This document shows, in pieces, positions 16,043 to 24,000 of a stretch of DNA of 56,249 bases. The notes beneath the pieces are model-generated. The model made no database searches and was not told the origin of the DNA. It saw only the letters and a list, made by a program, of their open reading frames with translations. This DNA is from a virus, in IMG/VR virus record IMGVR_UViG_3300031857_000228, positions 1-56,249 of that record; one strand, 5' to 3'. The translations under genes and the position numbers were made by a program. Every line of letters begins with the position of its first letter. Position 1 is the first letter of the stretch.

Positions 16043-16368
16043 ACGACGAACAGGACCGCCTTGCCTACGCCCTCGCGACCCTGCGCCGCGCCGCCGAACA
16101 CGGCTACCCGTGGTCGATCTACCCCGCCGAGGCTCTCGCCCTCGTCGCGGAGGTGGAGCGCCTGCGCGCCGTCGTCGCGGACCAGCAGATGCTACTGGAC
16201 GAGCATCGGATGGACAACCAGCACGCCTACGAGGAGGGCGGACACGCGGAGCGCGCCGCCGTGGTGGCGTGGCTGCGCGACCTCGGGGATCAGGTTCCGG
16301 TCGCGCGCGACCAATGGATCGCTGACTGCATCGAGCGCGGCGAGCACCGCCGCAAGGAGGAAGAATGA
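16039..16368 (+). CDS. Hypothetical helical protein (109 aa)
   Basis: The 109-residue product starts in an ATGA overlap with the DUF3310 gene. It is almost wholly helical, with a heptad-like stretch around residues 38-60 that could form a coiled coil, and a very acidic-basic tail ending in KEEE. No family is recognised. It overlaps the next gene by four bases, so translation is probably coupled along 15800-17020. Confidence 0.6.
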   Translation: MNDEQDRLAYALATLRRAAEHGYPWSIYPAEALALVAEVERLRAVVADQQMLLDEHRMDNQHAYEEGGHAERAAVVAWLRDLGDQVPVARDQWIADCIERGEHRRKEEE

Positions 16369-16805
16369 CCCCCGCCGACCTCGACCTCGCCCGCCGCGCC
16401 GTCGCGTGCAAGGGGTGGAAGTGGCTTCCCGGGATGCGCGCCGTGGGCCAGTACCCCGGCTATCCCGTGCGCGTCCATGCGTTCGGGGAGAATGTCCGCG
16501 ACACCGACGATATGGAGGAGCCGGAGCCGTGGGGCTGGCAGCAGCCCGCGCCCTACGGCGACCATGTCTATCCGGGGCCGTACCTCCCCGACCTCACCGA
16601 CCCCGCCACGCTGGGATGCCTGCTGGCGCTGGTGCGGGAGGCGTGGGGGAGCAACCAGTGCTTTGTGCGCTGCGACCCGTCGTGGTTCGTGCTCTGCCGG
16701 ACCCCGCCTGCGCAGGCGGCGAAGATTGGCCACGGATGGAGCGGCCCATTCACGGGCGCCACCGAAGCCGAGGCCCTCGTCGCCGCGCTGGAGGCCGCGC
16801 CGTGA
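16365..16805 (+). CDS. Small phage protein, ABA-sandwich-like (146 aa)
   Basis: The 146-residue product has an N-terminal helix (LDLARRAVACKGWKWLPGM), aromatic and Pro-rich loops, and a C-terminal EAEALVAALEAA helix. This layout, with the Trp-rich start and a mid-protein LPDLTDPATLGCLLALV segment, resembles phage proteins with a phage ABA sandwich domain, whose function is unknown. It is part of the overlapping small-gene operon. The match is by impression of layout, so family membership is uncertain. Confidence 0.55.
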   Translation: MTPADLDLARRAVACKGWKWLPGMRAVGQYPGYPVRVHAFGENVRDTDDMEEPEPWGWQQPAPYGDHVYPGPYLPDLTDPATLGCLLALVREAWGSNQCFVRCDPSWFVLCRTPPAQAAKIGHGWSGPFTGATEAEALVAALEAAP

Positions 16806-17020
16806 GCCGTGCTACGAGAACTGCTACCATCGTTCCACACTCGGTGAACATCGAGTGTGCGAACTGCCGCACTCCGATCTACGAGAGCGTCATCGCGGCG
16901 GACAACAACATCCCGTGGGGTCGTGTCGTGAACTGCGAGAACTGCGGCCACCCCGTGCGCGTCCCGCCCTCCCCCTTCGCCGGACTATCGTTCGGCGCGC
17001 CCTCGCTTCGAGGCAAGTAG
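16802..17020 (+). CDS. Small zinc-ribbon-like protein (72 aa)
   Basis: A GTG start at 16802 overlaps the preceding stop (GTGA). The 72-residue product has two CxxC knuckles, C19-A-N-C22 and C45-E-N-C48, separated by 22 residues, the pattern of a treble-clef or zinc ribbon. Residues after 50 are Pro-rich and flexible. Such tiny ribbons in phages may bind nucleic acid or host transcription proteins. No specific family is recognised; the metal site is inferred from spacing. Confidence 0.65.
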   Translation: MSRATRTATIVPHSVNIECANCRTPIYESVIAADNNIPWGRVVNCENCGHPVRVPPSPFAGLSFGAPSLRGK

Positions 17021-17022
17021 CC

Positions 17023-17427
17023 ATGTCCGTCTTCTTCGCTCATGCCAAAGCCACGCCGAACGAGGTCATCGACGACTGGGCCGCGCGCGTCTCGGCGCGC
17101 TGGCAGGCTGCGGTCACGGCGGGCCGGGACGACTACCTGACGCGCAGCCGCGCCCTCGGCGGCTGGCAGACCTGGGTGCGCGATGTTCCCGTCGCAGAGA
17201 CATGGGACGGCTCTCCGCTGTTCCAGGTCATCGTCGTCCCCGTCGCACACCTCGATATGCCGACGGTCGGAAGTGCGACCGAGGTGCTTCTCCGTGGGTT
17301 CATCGCTGCCGGCAAGCCCGCGTATGCGTGGAACCACGAGACGGACGAGGTGGCGGAGATCGTCGATGTCGCAGGAACGAACAGCGACAGTTGGCAAGAC
17401 ACGGGAATGTTGATCTTCAACACTTGA
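17023..17427 (+). CDS. Hypothetical Rossmann-like protein (134 aa)
   Basis: The 134-residue product begins MSVFFAHAKATPNEVIDDW, a strand followed by a small-residue loop and helix as in nucleoside 2-deoxyribosyltransferase-like or TIR-like Rossmann folds, with further strands at about 70-77 and 110-125 and an ATEVLLRGFIAAGKPAYAW phrase (about 88-106) like the helix-strand after the substrate pocket. Similar short proteins with a GGW..W.RDV phrase exist in phages. The catalytic Glu of deoxyribosyltransferases is not clearly placed, so no activity is claimed. The stop is inside the next promoter. Confidence 0.55.
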   Translation: MSVFFAHAKATPNEVIDDWAARVSARWQAAVTAGRDDYLTRSRALGGWQTWVRDVPVAETWDGSPLFQVIVVPVAHLDMPTVGSATEVLLRGFIAAGKPAYAWNHETDEVAEIVDVAGTNSDSWQDTGMLIFNT

Positions 17428-17452
17428 CGGTGCGGTACGGATACACTAAATG
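17424..17452 (+). promoter_or_regulatory. TTGACG promoter before the SbcC-like gene
   Basis: TTGACG (17424-17429), 17-bp spacer with GCGGTACGGATAC, TAAATG (17447-17452). The -35 overlaps the preceding TGA stop. Confidence 0.6.
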
Positions 17453-17502
17453 GAAGGCGTGGGTCGGGGTCGTCTCGATTCACACCTCCCCGGAGCTGTA
17501 CC

Positions 17503-19311
17503 GTGACCAAGAAAGCCTCCTCCACGCGCCCGTTCGTCGAGCGCATCATCACCAACCTCAAGACGCCGGACGGCAAGCCCAAGACGGTGGAGATGGGGCC
17601 GAAGACCCTCATCGTCGGACCGAACGGCAGCGGCAAGAGCGCCGTCCAGCAGAGCCTCCAGCTCGCCCTCATCGGCAGCGCCGACGACCTCGTCGGCCGG
17701 GACGGGGTCAAGGACAACGGCCTGCTGATGAGCATGGTGAGCGCCGAGCGTCTCTCCATCCACGCGCACACGAGCACGGGTGCCGACTACGTCTTCACGG
17801 CGAAGGACGGCGGTCGCCCGACGCATGACAGCGGCGGCGAGGCCCGGCTCCCGCTCCAGGAGGTCCGCGAAGTGCTGGAGGGCTCCCCGGCCACGGCGCG
17901 CAAGGCGTTCCTTGCGTGGGCCGCGACCGACGTCACGTCGGGCGACATCGAGGAGATGGTCCCCGCGGTCTACGCGGCGAAGTTCTCCGACATCAATCGG
18001 TCGGTGGGCCGTGGCAAGAACCCGGTCGACGCCCTTCTCGCCACCTTGGAGTACGTTGGCAAGCGCCAGCGGGACGCGACCAAGGAAGCGAGCGGCGCCG
18101 AGGCGCTGCTCACCTCGCTCACCAGTGACCTCGACGCCTGCCCGACCGAGGAGGACATCAACGGCGCGAAGTGGGTGACCGATATGCTCGGGCGCCGCGT
18201 GTCCGCCGTCCGTGAGGCGCAGCGTCGGGAGGAGGCGCTCCTCCTCAAGGCGCGCGACCTCGGCGAGAAGGCGAGGGCGGCCCGGCCCGCGGCTCCCGCG
18301 CCGAACACCTTCGAGCAGAAGTTCTACTCGTCGATGGCATACGCGGCGAGCTTCGCCGTCGAGCGTGGCGTTGAGAGCTGCCCGCTCTGCTCCAGCGCAG
18401 TGGGCAAGGCGCACATCGAGATGTGCGGTCAGTTCTACCAGCAGCAGGCTCAGGCGATGGCGATGCCGACGCCCCCGAGCGTCGATCCCGCCGCGATTCA
18501 GGCGCAGCTCTCTGAGATCATGGGCGAGCTGGAGTCGCTCAAGGAGATGGTGTCGCTCGACCTCAAGGCCCTCGAAGTCGAGGCGCAGAACGCGCAGGAG
18601 GAGTACCTCCGGCTCCGCAACCTCGCCGACCGCTGGGCCAACCTCAAGAAGGCGCGCGACACGGCGTCCGAGATGGCCGTCGAGAGCGAGACCTACAAGG
18701 GCATGAAGAAGGAGCTGGAGGGCATCGTCGCCGATCTGCTCAAGCGGGTGGCCGACACCTTCGTCGCCGCGGTGCAGGCGCACCTCCCCGCCGACTGGAA
18801 GTTCGGGATGCAGCTGACCGACGGGGACAAGGAGGTCTTCCGGCTGGGCCTCTACACCGGCAAGAAGCTCCGCGCCGCGCTCTCAGGTGCGGAGTGGGCG
18901 ACGGTGTCGTGCGCCATCGCGATGGCGATCAGCGCGGGCGCGCCGTCCGGCCAGCCGATTCTCGTAATGCCAGAGGACCGTGGCTGGGACGCGGCCACGC
19001 TCTCCGGGGTCCTCGCGGCCTGGAGCCAGTTCTCCGGGCAGGTCGTCATCGGCACGACGACGAAGCCGAAGAAGGTGCCGTCGAGCTGGACCGTCATCGA
19101 CCTCGGCAAGGCCGAAACCGAGGCCGTCGGGGCCCCGGTGGCCGAAACCCCCGAGGTCGTGCCCGCCCCGACGACGAAGCTCTTCGTGCCGAGCCCGTCG
19201 ATGCGCGCCATGCTCCAGGCGCTCGGCTACTCGGACGGGCAGATCCTCGCGCTCGACCGCGAGAAGGCCGCCCACATTATCGCCAACGGCGTCGCCGCGG
19301 AGGTGAAGTGA
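17503..19311 (+). CDS. SbcC/Rad50/RecF-like ABC ATPase with zinc hook
   Basis: The 602-residue protein starts at GTG 17503 behind GGAG. It has Walker A GPNGSGKS at 39-46, a Rad50-type zinc hook C293-P-L-C296 between helical arms, the ABC signature LSGAEW at 460-465, and a Walker-B-like PILVMPED at 485-492. The usual Asp before Glu in Walker B is Pro490 here. The arms are short for SbcC. A 70-residue C-terminal extension follows the ATPase. It likely acts in DNA-end processing or recombination, like T4 gp46, but no SbcD/gp47-like phosphoesterase was found in the window. Confidence 0.85.
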   Translation: MTKKASSTRPFVERIITNLKTPDGKPKTVEMGPKTLIVGPNGSGKSAVQQSLQLALIGSADDLVGRDGVKDNGLLMSMVSAERLSIHAHTSTGADYVFTAKDGGRPTHDSGGEARLPLQEVREVLEGSPATARKAFLAWAATDVTSGDIEEMVPAVYAAKFSDINRSVGRGKNPVDALLATLEYVGKRQRDATKEASGAEALLTSLTSDLDACPTEEDINGAKWVTDMLGRRVSAVREAQRREEALLLKARDLGEKARAARPAAPAPNTFEQKFYSSMAYAASFAVERGVESCPLCSSAVGKAHIEMCGQFYQQQAQAMAMPTPPSVDPAAIQAQLSEIMGELESLKEMVSLDLKALEVEAQNAQEEYLRLRNLADRWANLKKARDTASEMAVESETYKGMKKELEGIVADLLKRVADTFVAAVQAHLPADWKFGMQLTDGDKEVFRLGLYTGKKLRAALSGAEWATVSCAIAMAISAGAPSGQPILVMPEDRGWDAATLSGVLAAWSQFSGQVVIGTTTKPKKVPSSWTVIDLGKAETEAVGAPVAETPEVVPAPTTKLFVPSPSMRAMLQALGYSDGQILALDREKAAHIIANGVAAEVK

Positions 19312-19595
19312 TGCGCGCCCCGTGGACGCAGGACGACGTCGCGCAGTGTGAGGACGACTCCGCTCTCCTCGTCGAGCAGATCCGCGAGACGCTCGGCGAC
19401 AACGAGTACTTCGACTGGCTGGAGAACGGGAACGCGCACACCTTCTCCCCGGATACCGCGAAGGCAATCCTCTTGACGCTGCGCGCTGCGCGCGAGGAGC
19501 GCATCGCGGAGGCCCAGATCGCGCTTCGTCGGCTCGACAAGATGCTGACGGAGATGCAGGGAGAGATCCTCTACCACCTCGGCGAAGAGGAGTAG
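19311..19595 (+). CDS. Hypothetical helical protein (94 aa)
   Basis: ATG 19311 overlaps the stop of the SbcC-like gene by one base. The 94-residue product is acidic at both ends and helical throughout, with a C-terminal amphipathic stretch (about 55-90) that may form a coiled coil. No family is recognised. Tight coupling suggests that it works with, or in fixed ratio to, the ATPase. Confidence 0.6.
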   Translation: MRAPWTQDDVAQCEDDSALLVEQIRETLGDNEYFDWLENGNAHTFSPDTAKAILLTLRAAREERIAEAQIALRRLDKMLTEMQGEILYHLGEEE

Positions 19596-19598
19596 GCG

Positions 19599-20336
19599 AT
19601 GACAACCGCAGGGAAGTCTTGGTCCTTCGAGAAGATCGCGTCGGTTCAGGCGGCCCTGCGGTCGCGCCCCCTCTCCGCTGTCGCGGCGGAGATGGGGTGC
19701 TCGCCGGCGAACCTGCGCCGGCGGCTGGCCGTCGCGGACGACTCCTCCGGCAAGCAGGTCTACGAGCTTCGGCTCGCCGGGATGGAGTTCCGCGACATCG
19801 CCGTCGAGCTGGGCCTCCCGGTCGAACCCGCGACGGCGCGCCGGCTCTATATGCGCCTCGTGCGCTACTGCGAGCGGGCGGGCGTCGAGTACCCCCAGCC
19901 GCCAAAGCCGGCGACCAGCCCGCGCTCCTGGTTCAAGGAGTCGGACCTTCGCCGCATCGTCGCGCTGCTCGAAGAACGCGCAGCCCGGCTTGAGGCCACC
20001 GATAACTGGTGCATCTCGTTTACGCTATCCCTTTCTCTGAGAGAAGTGAAGACGGGAATCGCGGAGCTTCGACGCCGAGGAATCATCGCTTCTGGCATCG
20101 TGCCGACGACGGCCGGCGTCGAAGAAGCCACGCTCCGCCAGAACTCCGCGACCGCGATGGACCGCGTGCTGTGTGCGATCGTCGAGGCGCGGAAGCGCAA
20201 CGAGGATGAATCGCTCGCCACTCTGTGCGATAAGCTTCCCTTCAGCAGATCTACCATCAACCTGTCCATCGTCCGGCTTCGCGACGACGGCTACCTCTTG
20301 CGGCGCGGCCATCTCGCGCTTCGGAACGCACGATGA
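19599..20336 (+). CDS. Helix-turn-helix DNA-binding protein (245 aa)
   Basis: The 245-residue protein has a possible HTH at about 26-45 (LSAVAAEMGCSPANLRRRL), a second at about 63-85 (FRDIAVELGLPVEPATARRL), and winged-helix-like stretches near 137-160 and 205-235 (FSRSTINLSIVRLRDDGYLLRRG). Repeated HTH units suggest a replication initiator, an origin-binding protein or a regulator. It overlaps the DUF927 helicase start by four bases, which favours a replication role such as helicase loading. This is inferred from context. Confidence 0.65.
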   Translation: MTTAGKSWSFEKIASVQAALRSRPLSAVAAEMGCSPANLRRRLAVADDSSGKQVYELRLAGMEFRDIAVELGLPVEPATARRLYMRLVRYCERAGVEYPQPPKPATSPRSWFKESDLRRIVALLEERAARLEATDNWCISFTLSLSLREVKTGIAELRRRGIIASGIVPTTAGVEEATLRQNSATAMDRVLCAIVEARKRNEDESLATLCDKLPFSRSTINLSIVRLRDDGYLLRRGHLALRNAR

Positions 20337-22480
20337 ACGACGAAGAACTCACCGAGCCCTCGGCCGCCGAAGAGAAGCCCGACACCGTGTCGAGCGGTCT
20401 CGACCTGCTGCGGGTCCTCCAGAACCAGCTCGCCTCGACGGAGAAGTCGAACCACCTCGCCGCATGGGGCGCCATCCAGCGGGCCGAGGCCCTCTCGGAC
20501 ATCGCGGATGCCTGGGTGGCTGACGAAGCCCAGGTGTCGAGTATGCTGGCCGTCATCGAGATGACCCCCGGACAGGTCACGCGGACGCGCGCGCTTCGCG
20601 CTGCGTTGAAGCGGCTCGTCGTCGAAAAGCGGCGCGCCTCGCTCGACCGTGTTATCGGTGTCGTGCAAGACAACACGCTCATCTCTCTCAGCACTGCGCT
20701 GGGGGCAGGTGCGCCGCCGCCTGCCTTGGTGGAGCCGGGACACCTCGACTCGTTCCGGGTGCCGCGCGGGTACATGATTGACCCGACCGGCGTCTTCAAG
20801 ATGTCCGTGCAGGCCGACGGCACGAGCAGCAGTCAGCGTGTGGCGACGGCGCCCATCTTCATCGTGGGCCGGACGCACGACGTTCTGCTCGGCACGGCGA
20901 AGCGCATCATCGTGTGGCGCACGCCGGCGGGCTGGACGATGCGCGCGGTGGACCGCGGGGTCGTGCTCAACAGCCAGAAGCTCATCGGGCTGGCGGACAT
21001 TGAGGTGCCGGTCACCTCGAACACCGCGGGCGCGCTCGTCGAGTGGCTCGCCGAGTTCGAGGCGGAGAATATGCACCGGTTCAACGCCTCTCAGGCGGCC
21101 AGCCGGATGGGCTGGATCCAGCAGGGCGCGGTGCGCGGGTTCCTCTTGCCCGAGGTCTTCTACACCATGTCGTCCGGGCTGGAGGACGTCGGCGTCGAGC
21201 TGACCCCGCCGCTCGGGATGGAGAGCGTCCTGGAGGGCTGGAAGCCCGCCGGATCGTGGGAGGAGTGGATTGAGGCGATGGAGCTGATGAAGCCCTTCAC
21301 CCCGATGTGGCTTGCGCTCTACGCTTCGGCTGCGGCTCCGTTCCTGGAGATCTTCGGGGCTCCGTCCTTCGTCGTGGACTTCAACGGCGAGACGTCGAGC
21401 GGCAAGACGACGGCGCTCCGGGTCGGCGCCTCGGTGTGGGGCCGCCCGTCGGACAACACGCCGACGGCGATGTACTCGTGGGACTCCACGAAGGTCTTCA
21501 TCGAGCGGCTGTGCGGGCTCCTCTGCAACCTGCCCGTCATCCTCGACGAGACGAAGCGCGCCAAGGATCCCAAGATCGTGCGGGATGTCGTCTACGACTT
21601 CGCCAACGGACAGGGCCGCGGACGCGGAGCCCCCGACGGAACGCGCCAGACGGCGTCCTGGCGCACGATCATGCTCACCTCGGGTGAGTCCGCGGCCACC
21701 TCGTTCTCGCAGGATGGCGGCACCCGTGCGCGCGTCCTGTCGCTGATGGGCAAACCGATGGGCACCGACATGGCAGTCGGCGGTCCGGCCGCCGAGGAGC
21801 TGACGTCCCTCATCGCGCACAACTACGGGCACCTCGGCCGGAAGGTCGTGGCGTACATCATCAGCGTCGCGGACCAGCACGACGAGCTGCGGCGCGTGTG
21901 GAAGGAGACGAAGGACCAGTACGCGGCGTTCGCGCGGACCGCGGTGTCTCGCCGGCACGCCGGCAACCTCGCCACGCTCCACGTCGTCTCGACGATCATC
22001 CATCACCTCGGCGTGCCGATGCCCTCCGACGACCCGATGGCGTTCGCGCTCGAAGCGCTGCATCGGCTGGAGGTCGAGCGCGACCGGCCGCACGCTGCGT
22101 TCATCGAGACGGTGTCGTGGTGCAGCGCGAACCAGAACCGCTTCTGGGGCCGGCACGAGTCGCGTGGCGACTCGCTCGCCATCCCGGCGCGTGGCTGGGC
22201 CGGCGCGTGGGAGAACAGCGACGACTGGAAGCACATCTCCATCCTGCCGTCGGTGCTTCGCGAGGTCGTCGAGGCGCAGGGGTTCCAGGTCGACGAGATC
22301 GTGGACCGGTGGACGGAGCGTGGCTGGATCATCTCGACGGAGCGTGTCGGCGCCGCGGAGGGCAAGGTCTCCCGCAGCCGGACGACCGTGTCGCGCATCA
22401 ACGGGGCGCCGATGCGGGTCTACCAGATCTCCCGTGCTGCTGTGGAGAACCATGTCCTCGACGCTACCATCGAGATCTAA
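20333..22480 (+). CDS. DUF927-type replicative helicase
   Basis: The 715-residue protein has the DUF927 core in its centre: Walker A GETSSGKT at 352-359 and a Walker-B region LPVILDETKRA with D405-E406, followed by a sensor-like TSGES near 449. DUF927 proteins are AAA-type helicase-like enzymes encoded by phages and mobile elements, often with or fused to primases. No primase motif is evident in the first 200 residues. The C-terminal 150 residues contain a winged-helix-like stretch. With the HTH protein just upstream, it is the best candidate for the phage replicative helicase. Confidence 0.85.
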   Translation: MNDEELTEPSAAEEKPDTVSSGLDLLRVLQNQLASTEKSNHLAAWGAIQRAEALSDIADAWVADEAQVSSMLAVIEMTPGQVTRTRALRAALKRLVVEKRRASLDRVIGVVQDNTLISLSTALGAGAPPPALVEPGHLDSFRVPRGYMIDPTGVFKMSVQADGTSSSQRVATAPIFIVGRTHDVLLGTAKRIIVWRTPAGWTMRAVDRGVVLNSQKLIGLADIEVPVTSNTAGALVEWLAEFEAENMHRFNASQAASRMGWIQQGAVRGFLLPEVFYTMSSGLEDVGVELTPPLGMESVLEGWKPAGSWEEWIEAMELMKPFTPMWLALYASAAAPFLEIFGAPSFVVDFNGETSSGKTTALRVGASVWGRPSDNTPTAMYSWDSTKVFIERLCGLLCNLPVILDETKRAKDPKIVRDVVYDFANGQGRGRGAPDGTRQTASWRTIMLTSGESAATSFSQDGGTRARVLSLMGKPMGTDMAVGGPAAEELTSLIAHNYGHLGRKVVAYIISVADQHDELRRVWKETKDQYAAFARTAVSRRHAGNLATLHVVSTIIHHLGVPMPSDDPMAFALEALHRLEVERDRPHAAFIETVSWCSANQNRFWGRHESRGDSLAIPARGWAGAWENSDDWKHISILPSVLREVVEAQGFQVDEIVDRWTERGWIISTERVGAAEGKVSRSRTTVSRINGAPMRVYQISRAAVENHVLDATIEI

Positions 22481-22958
22481 GCTCCCGCCGAACGCCGAGG
22501 TCACCGGCATCGGCAAGCGGTCCGCCGACTTGGCGCTCTTCTGGTCGCGCTCTCCACGCGACGCCTTGGCGACGCTCTCGGGGCTCGTCCTGTTGCGCCG
22601 CCCCGTGACAGTGCGGCTCGTCGATGAGGCGGTTGCGCTCCTCCAGGCCTTCGACTCCGAGGGGGCCCGGCGGCTCGCCGACCGGCTTGAGAGCCGGACG
22701 CTGGACCGGACGGACGAGGCGCCGCCCTGGTACATCGTGGCGCTGCCCGAGCGGGTCGTCCGTCGACAGAGCGGCAAGCGCTACCCGTGCGCCTACCTCA
22801 TCGAGCCGACGACGAAGCTCCAGTGCCACAACGAGGGGCAGTTCGTCGTGCCGGGGGCACGCGGCACGTTCTGCGCGCTCCACGCCCACCGGACGGTCAG
22901 TCGCATCGAGCGCAAGGTCCGCCGGACGGCCCGCCGGAGAGGCACACCGCAGACTTGA
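22452..22958 (+). CDS. Hypothetical protein with C-terminal zinc-finger-like site (168 aa)
   Basis: ATG 22452 lies 29 bases inside the DUF927 gene, giving 168 residues. The N-terminal 100 residues are helical. The C-terminal part has C113, C125, C141 and H144 in a compact, basic setting, followed by an Arg-rich tail (RRTARRR), consistent with a nucleic-acid-binding zinc site. No family is recognised. Its stop codon lies in the TTGACG motif at 22955. Confidence 0.6.
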   Translation: MSSTLPSRSKLPPNAEVTGIGKRSADLALFWSRSPRDALATLSGLVLLRRPVTVRLVDEAVALLQAFDSEGARRLADRLESRTLDRTDEAPPWYIVALPERVVRRQSGKRYPCAYLIEPTTKLQCHNEGQFVVPGARGTFCALHAHRTVSRIERKVRRTARRRGTPQT

Positions 22959-22973
22959 CGCTGCGGTTATGAT
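22955..22973 (+). promoter_or_regulatory. Truncated copy of the TTGACG-GCGGT motif
   Basis: TTGACGCTGCGGT is followed by TATGAT only seven bases after the -35-like box instead of 17. It overlaps the preceding TGA stop and lies upstream of the 22991 gene. It may be a regulator site or a defective promoter. Confidence 0.4.
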
Positions 22974-22990
22974 GGGTGAGGGAGATTCAC

Positions 22991-23566
22991 ATGACTGAAT
23001 CCGACTCCACTCGCGTCGTCGTGTCGAAGCTGCCGGGCCTGGACACCGGCCTCGCGCCATCCTTCTCCCCGCCGGCCCCGATGGCGCGCTCCACGCGCGT
23101 CGAGGCCGCCGCGGAGGCGGAGGTCGTCGAGATGCTGGCGGAGCAGACGCGCTTCGCCGGCGACCCGGAGTCGCGCGCCGTGGCGGTCCAGCTTCTGAAC
23201 GCCGGCTACACCGTCCGCGAGGTCTCCCGCCGGCTGCGCCTCCGGCCGCACATCGTGTGGGCCTGGGCGGAGGAGCCGGCCATCAAGGGGGCCATCGAGC
23301 GCGGGCGCGAGCTGCGCCGCCGGAGCCTCGGGCAGGAGCTGGAGGACGCCGCGAACGAGGCCATCGGCACGCTCGTCGTGCTGATGCAGGACGAGGCGAC
23401 GACCCCGAAGGACCGGCTCAAGGCGGCCGAGCTGATCCTCGATCGATGCGGCCTCGTCGAGGTCGCGACGAAGTCGTCGGCAACCCAGGAGACCGCCATC
23501 AAGGTCGACATCGACTTCGACGAGCGGCTCGCGCGTATCGTCGCTGCGAACCGCTCGTCCGGGTGA
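22991..23566 (+). CDS. Terminase small-subunit candidate
   Basis: ATG 22991 with GAGGGA upstream is preferred; an in-frame GTG at 22976 adds five residues. The 191-residue protein has a central HTH (VREVSRRLRLRPHIVWAWAE, about 78-97), then a helical region with LMQDEATTPKDRLKAAELILDRCGLVE, the pattern of many phage terminase small subunits (short HTH, then ...R..Aa..iLdr.G). This would recognise the packaging site. It is about 18 kb from the large subunit and on the other strand, which is unusual, so an HTH regulator cannot be excluded. Confidence 0.6.
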   Translation: MTESDSTRVVVSKLPGLDTGLAPSFSPPAPMARSTRVEAAAEAEVVEMLAEQTRFAGDPESRAVAVQLLNAGYTVREVSRRLRLRPHIVWAWAEEPAIKGAIERGRELRRRSLGQELEDAANEAIGTLVVLMQDEATTPKDRLKAAELILDRCGLVEVATKSSATQETAIKVDIDFDERLARIVAANRSSG

Positions 23567-23568
23567 GC

Positions 23569-24000
23569 CTACCCGTAGTGGACGTCGAAGCCGTTGTCGA
23601 TCGCGTAGGCGAACAGCTGCATCAACCGCTGCTGGGCAGAGGACAGGCGCTCCTCGGAGAGGCCGAGGTCGACGACCCGGCATCCCTGCGGTCCGACGGA
23701 GACGGACGCCGGCGTCGCGGCCGCCGCAGTCTGGCCCGTCGCCAGCGTGCGCATGGCTCCCCGAATGAGGCCCGGCAGCTCGGCGTGGCGGATGCGGCCG
23801 CCGAGCGCGCCGTCGTGGTCATCGAGGCCGAGCATGGCGAGCTGGAGCGCGGCGTGGCCGTTGGCGAGGTTCACCTCGGGCGCGGAGGACACCTCGTCGT
23901 AGCCCTGGCAGTACGGGTCGCAGCGCTTCCCCTCGGCCTCGCAGTACGAGCACGGCACGCGCGTCGTCGGGGCATCGGGACACCAGAACGTGACGCTCAT
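23569..24000 (-). CDS. Cys-rich hypothetical protein (143 aa)
   Basis: The ATG at 24000 shares a base with the upstream TGA stop (TGATG); a GTG two codons earlier is possible. The 143-residue product has an N-terminal cluster C7, C17, C20, C27 and C31 that could bind zinc, then a helical region with an Ala/Thr-rich segment and a C-terminal helix. No family is recognised. It is the last gene of the minus-strand accessory cluster and ends three bases from the convergent small-terminase candidate. Confidence 0.6.
   Translation of the reverse strand: MSVTFWCPDAPTTRVPCSYCEAEGKRCDPYCQGYDEVSSAPEVNLANGHAALQLAMLGLDDHDGALGGRIRHAELPGLIRGAMRTLATGQTAAAATPASVSVGPQGCRVVDLGLSEERLSSAQQRLMQLFAYAIDNGFDVHYG

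Noticed and set aside
20291-22777. An 828-codon open frame on the minus strand opposite the DUF927 gene
   Set aside because: Antisense shadow of a gene with clear helicase motifs; biased composition and no start signal.
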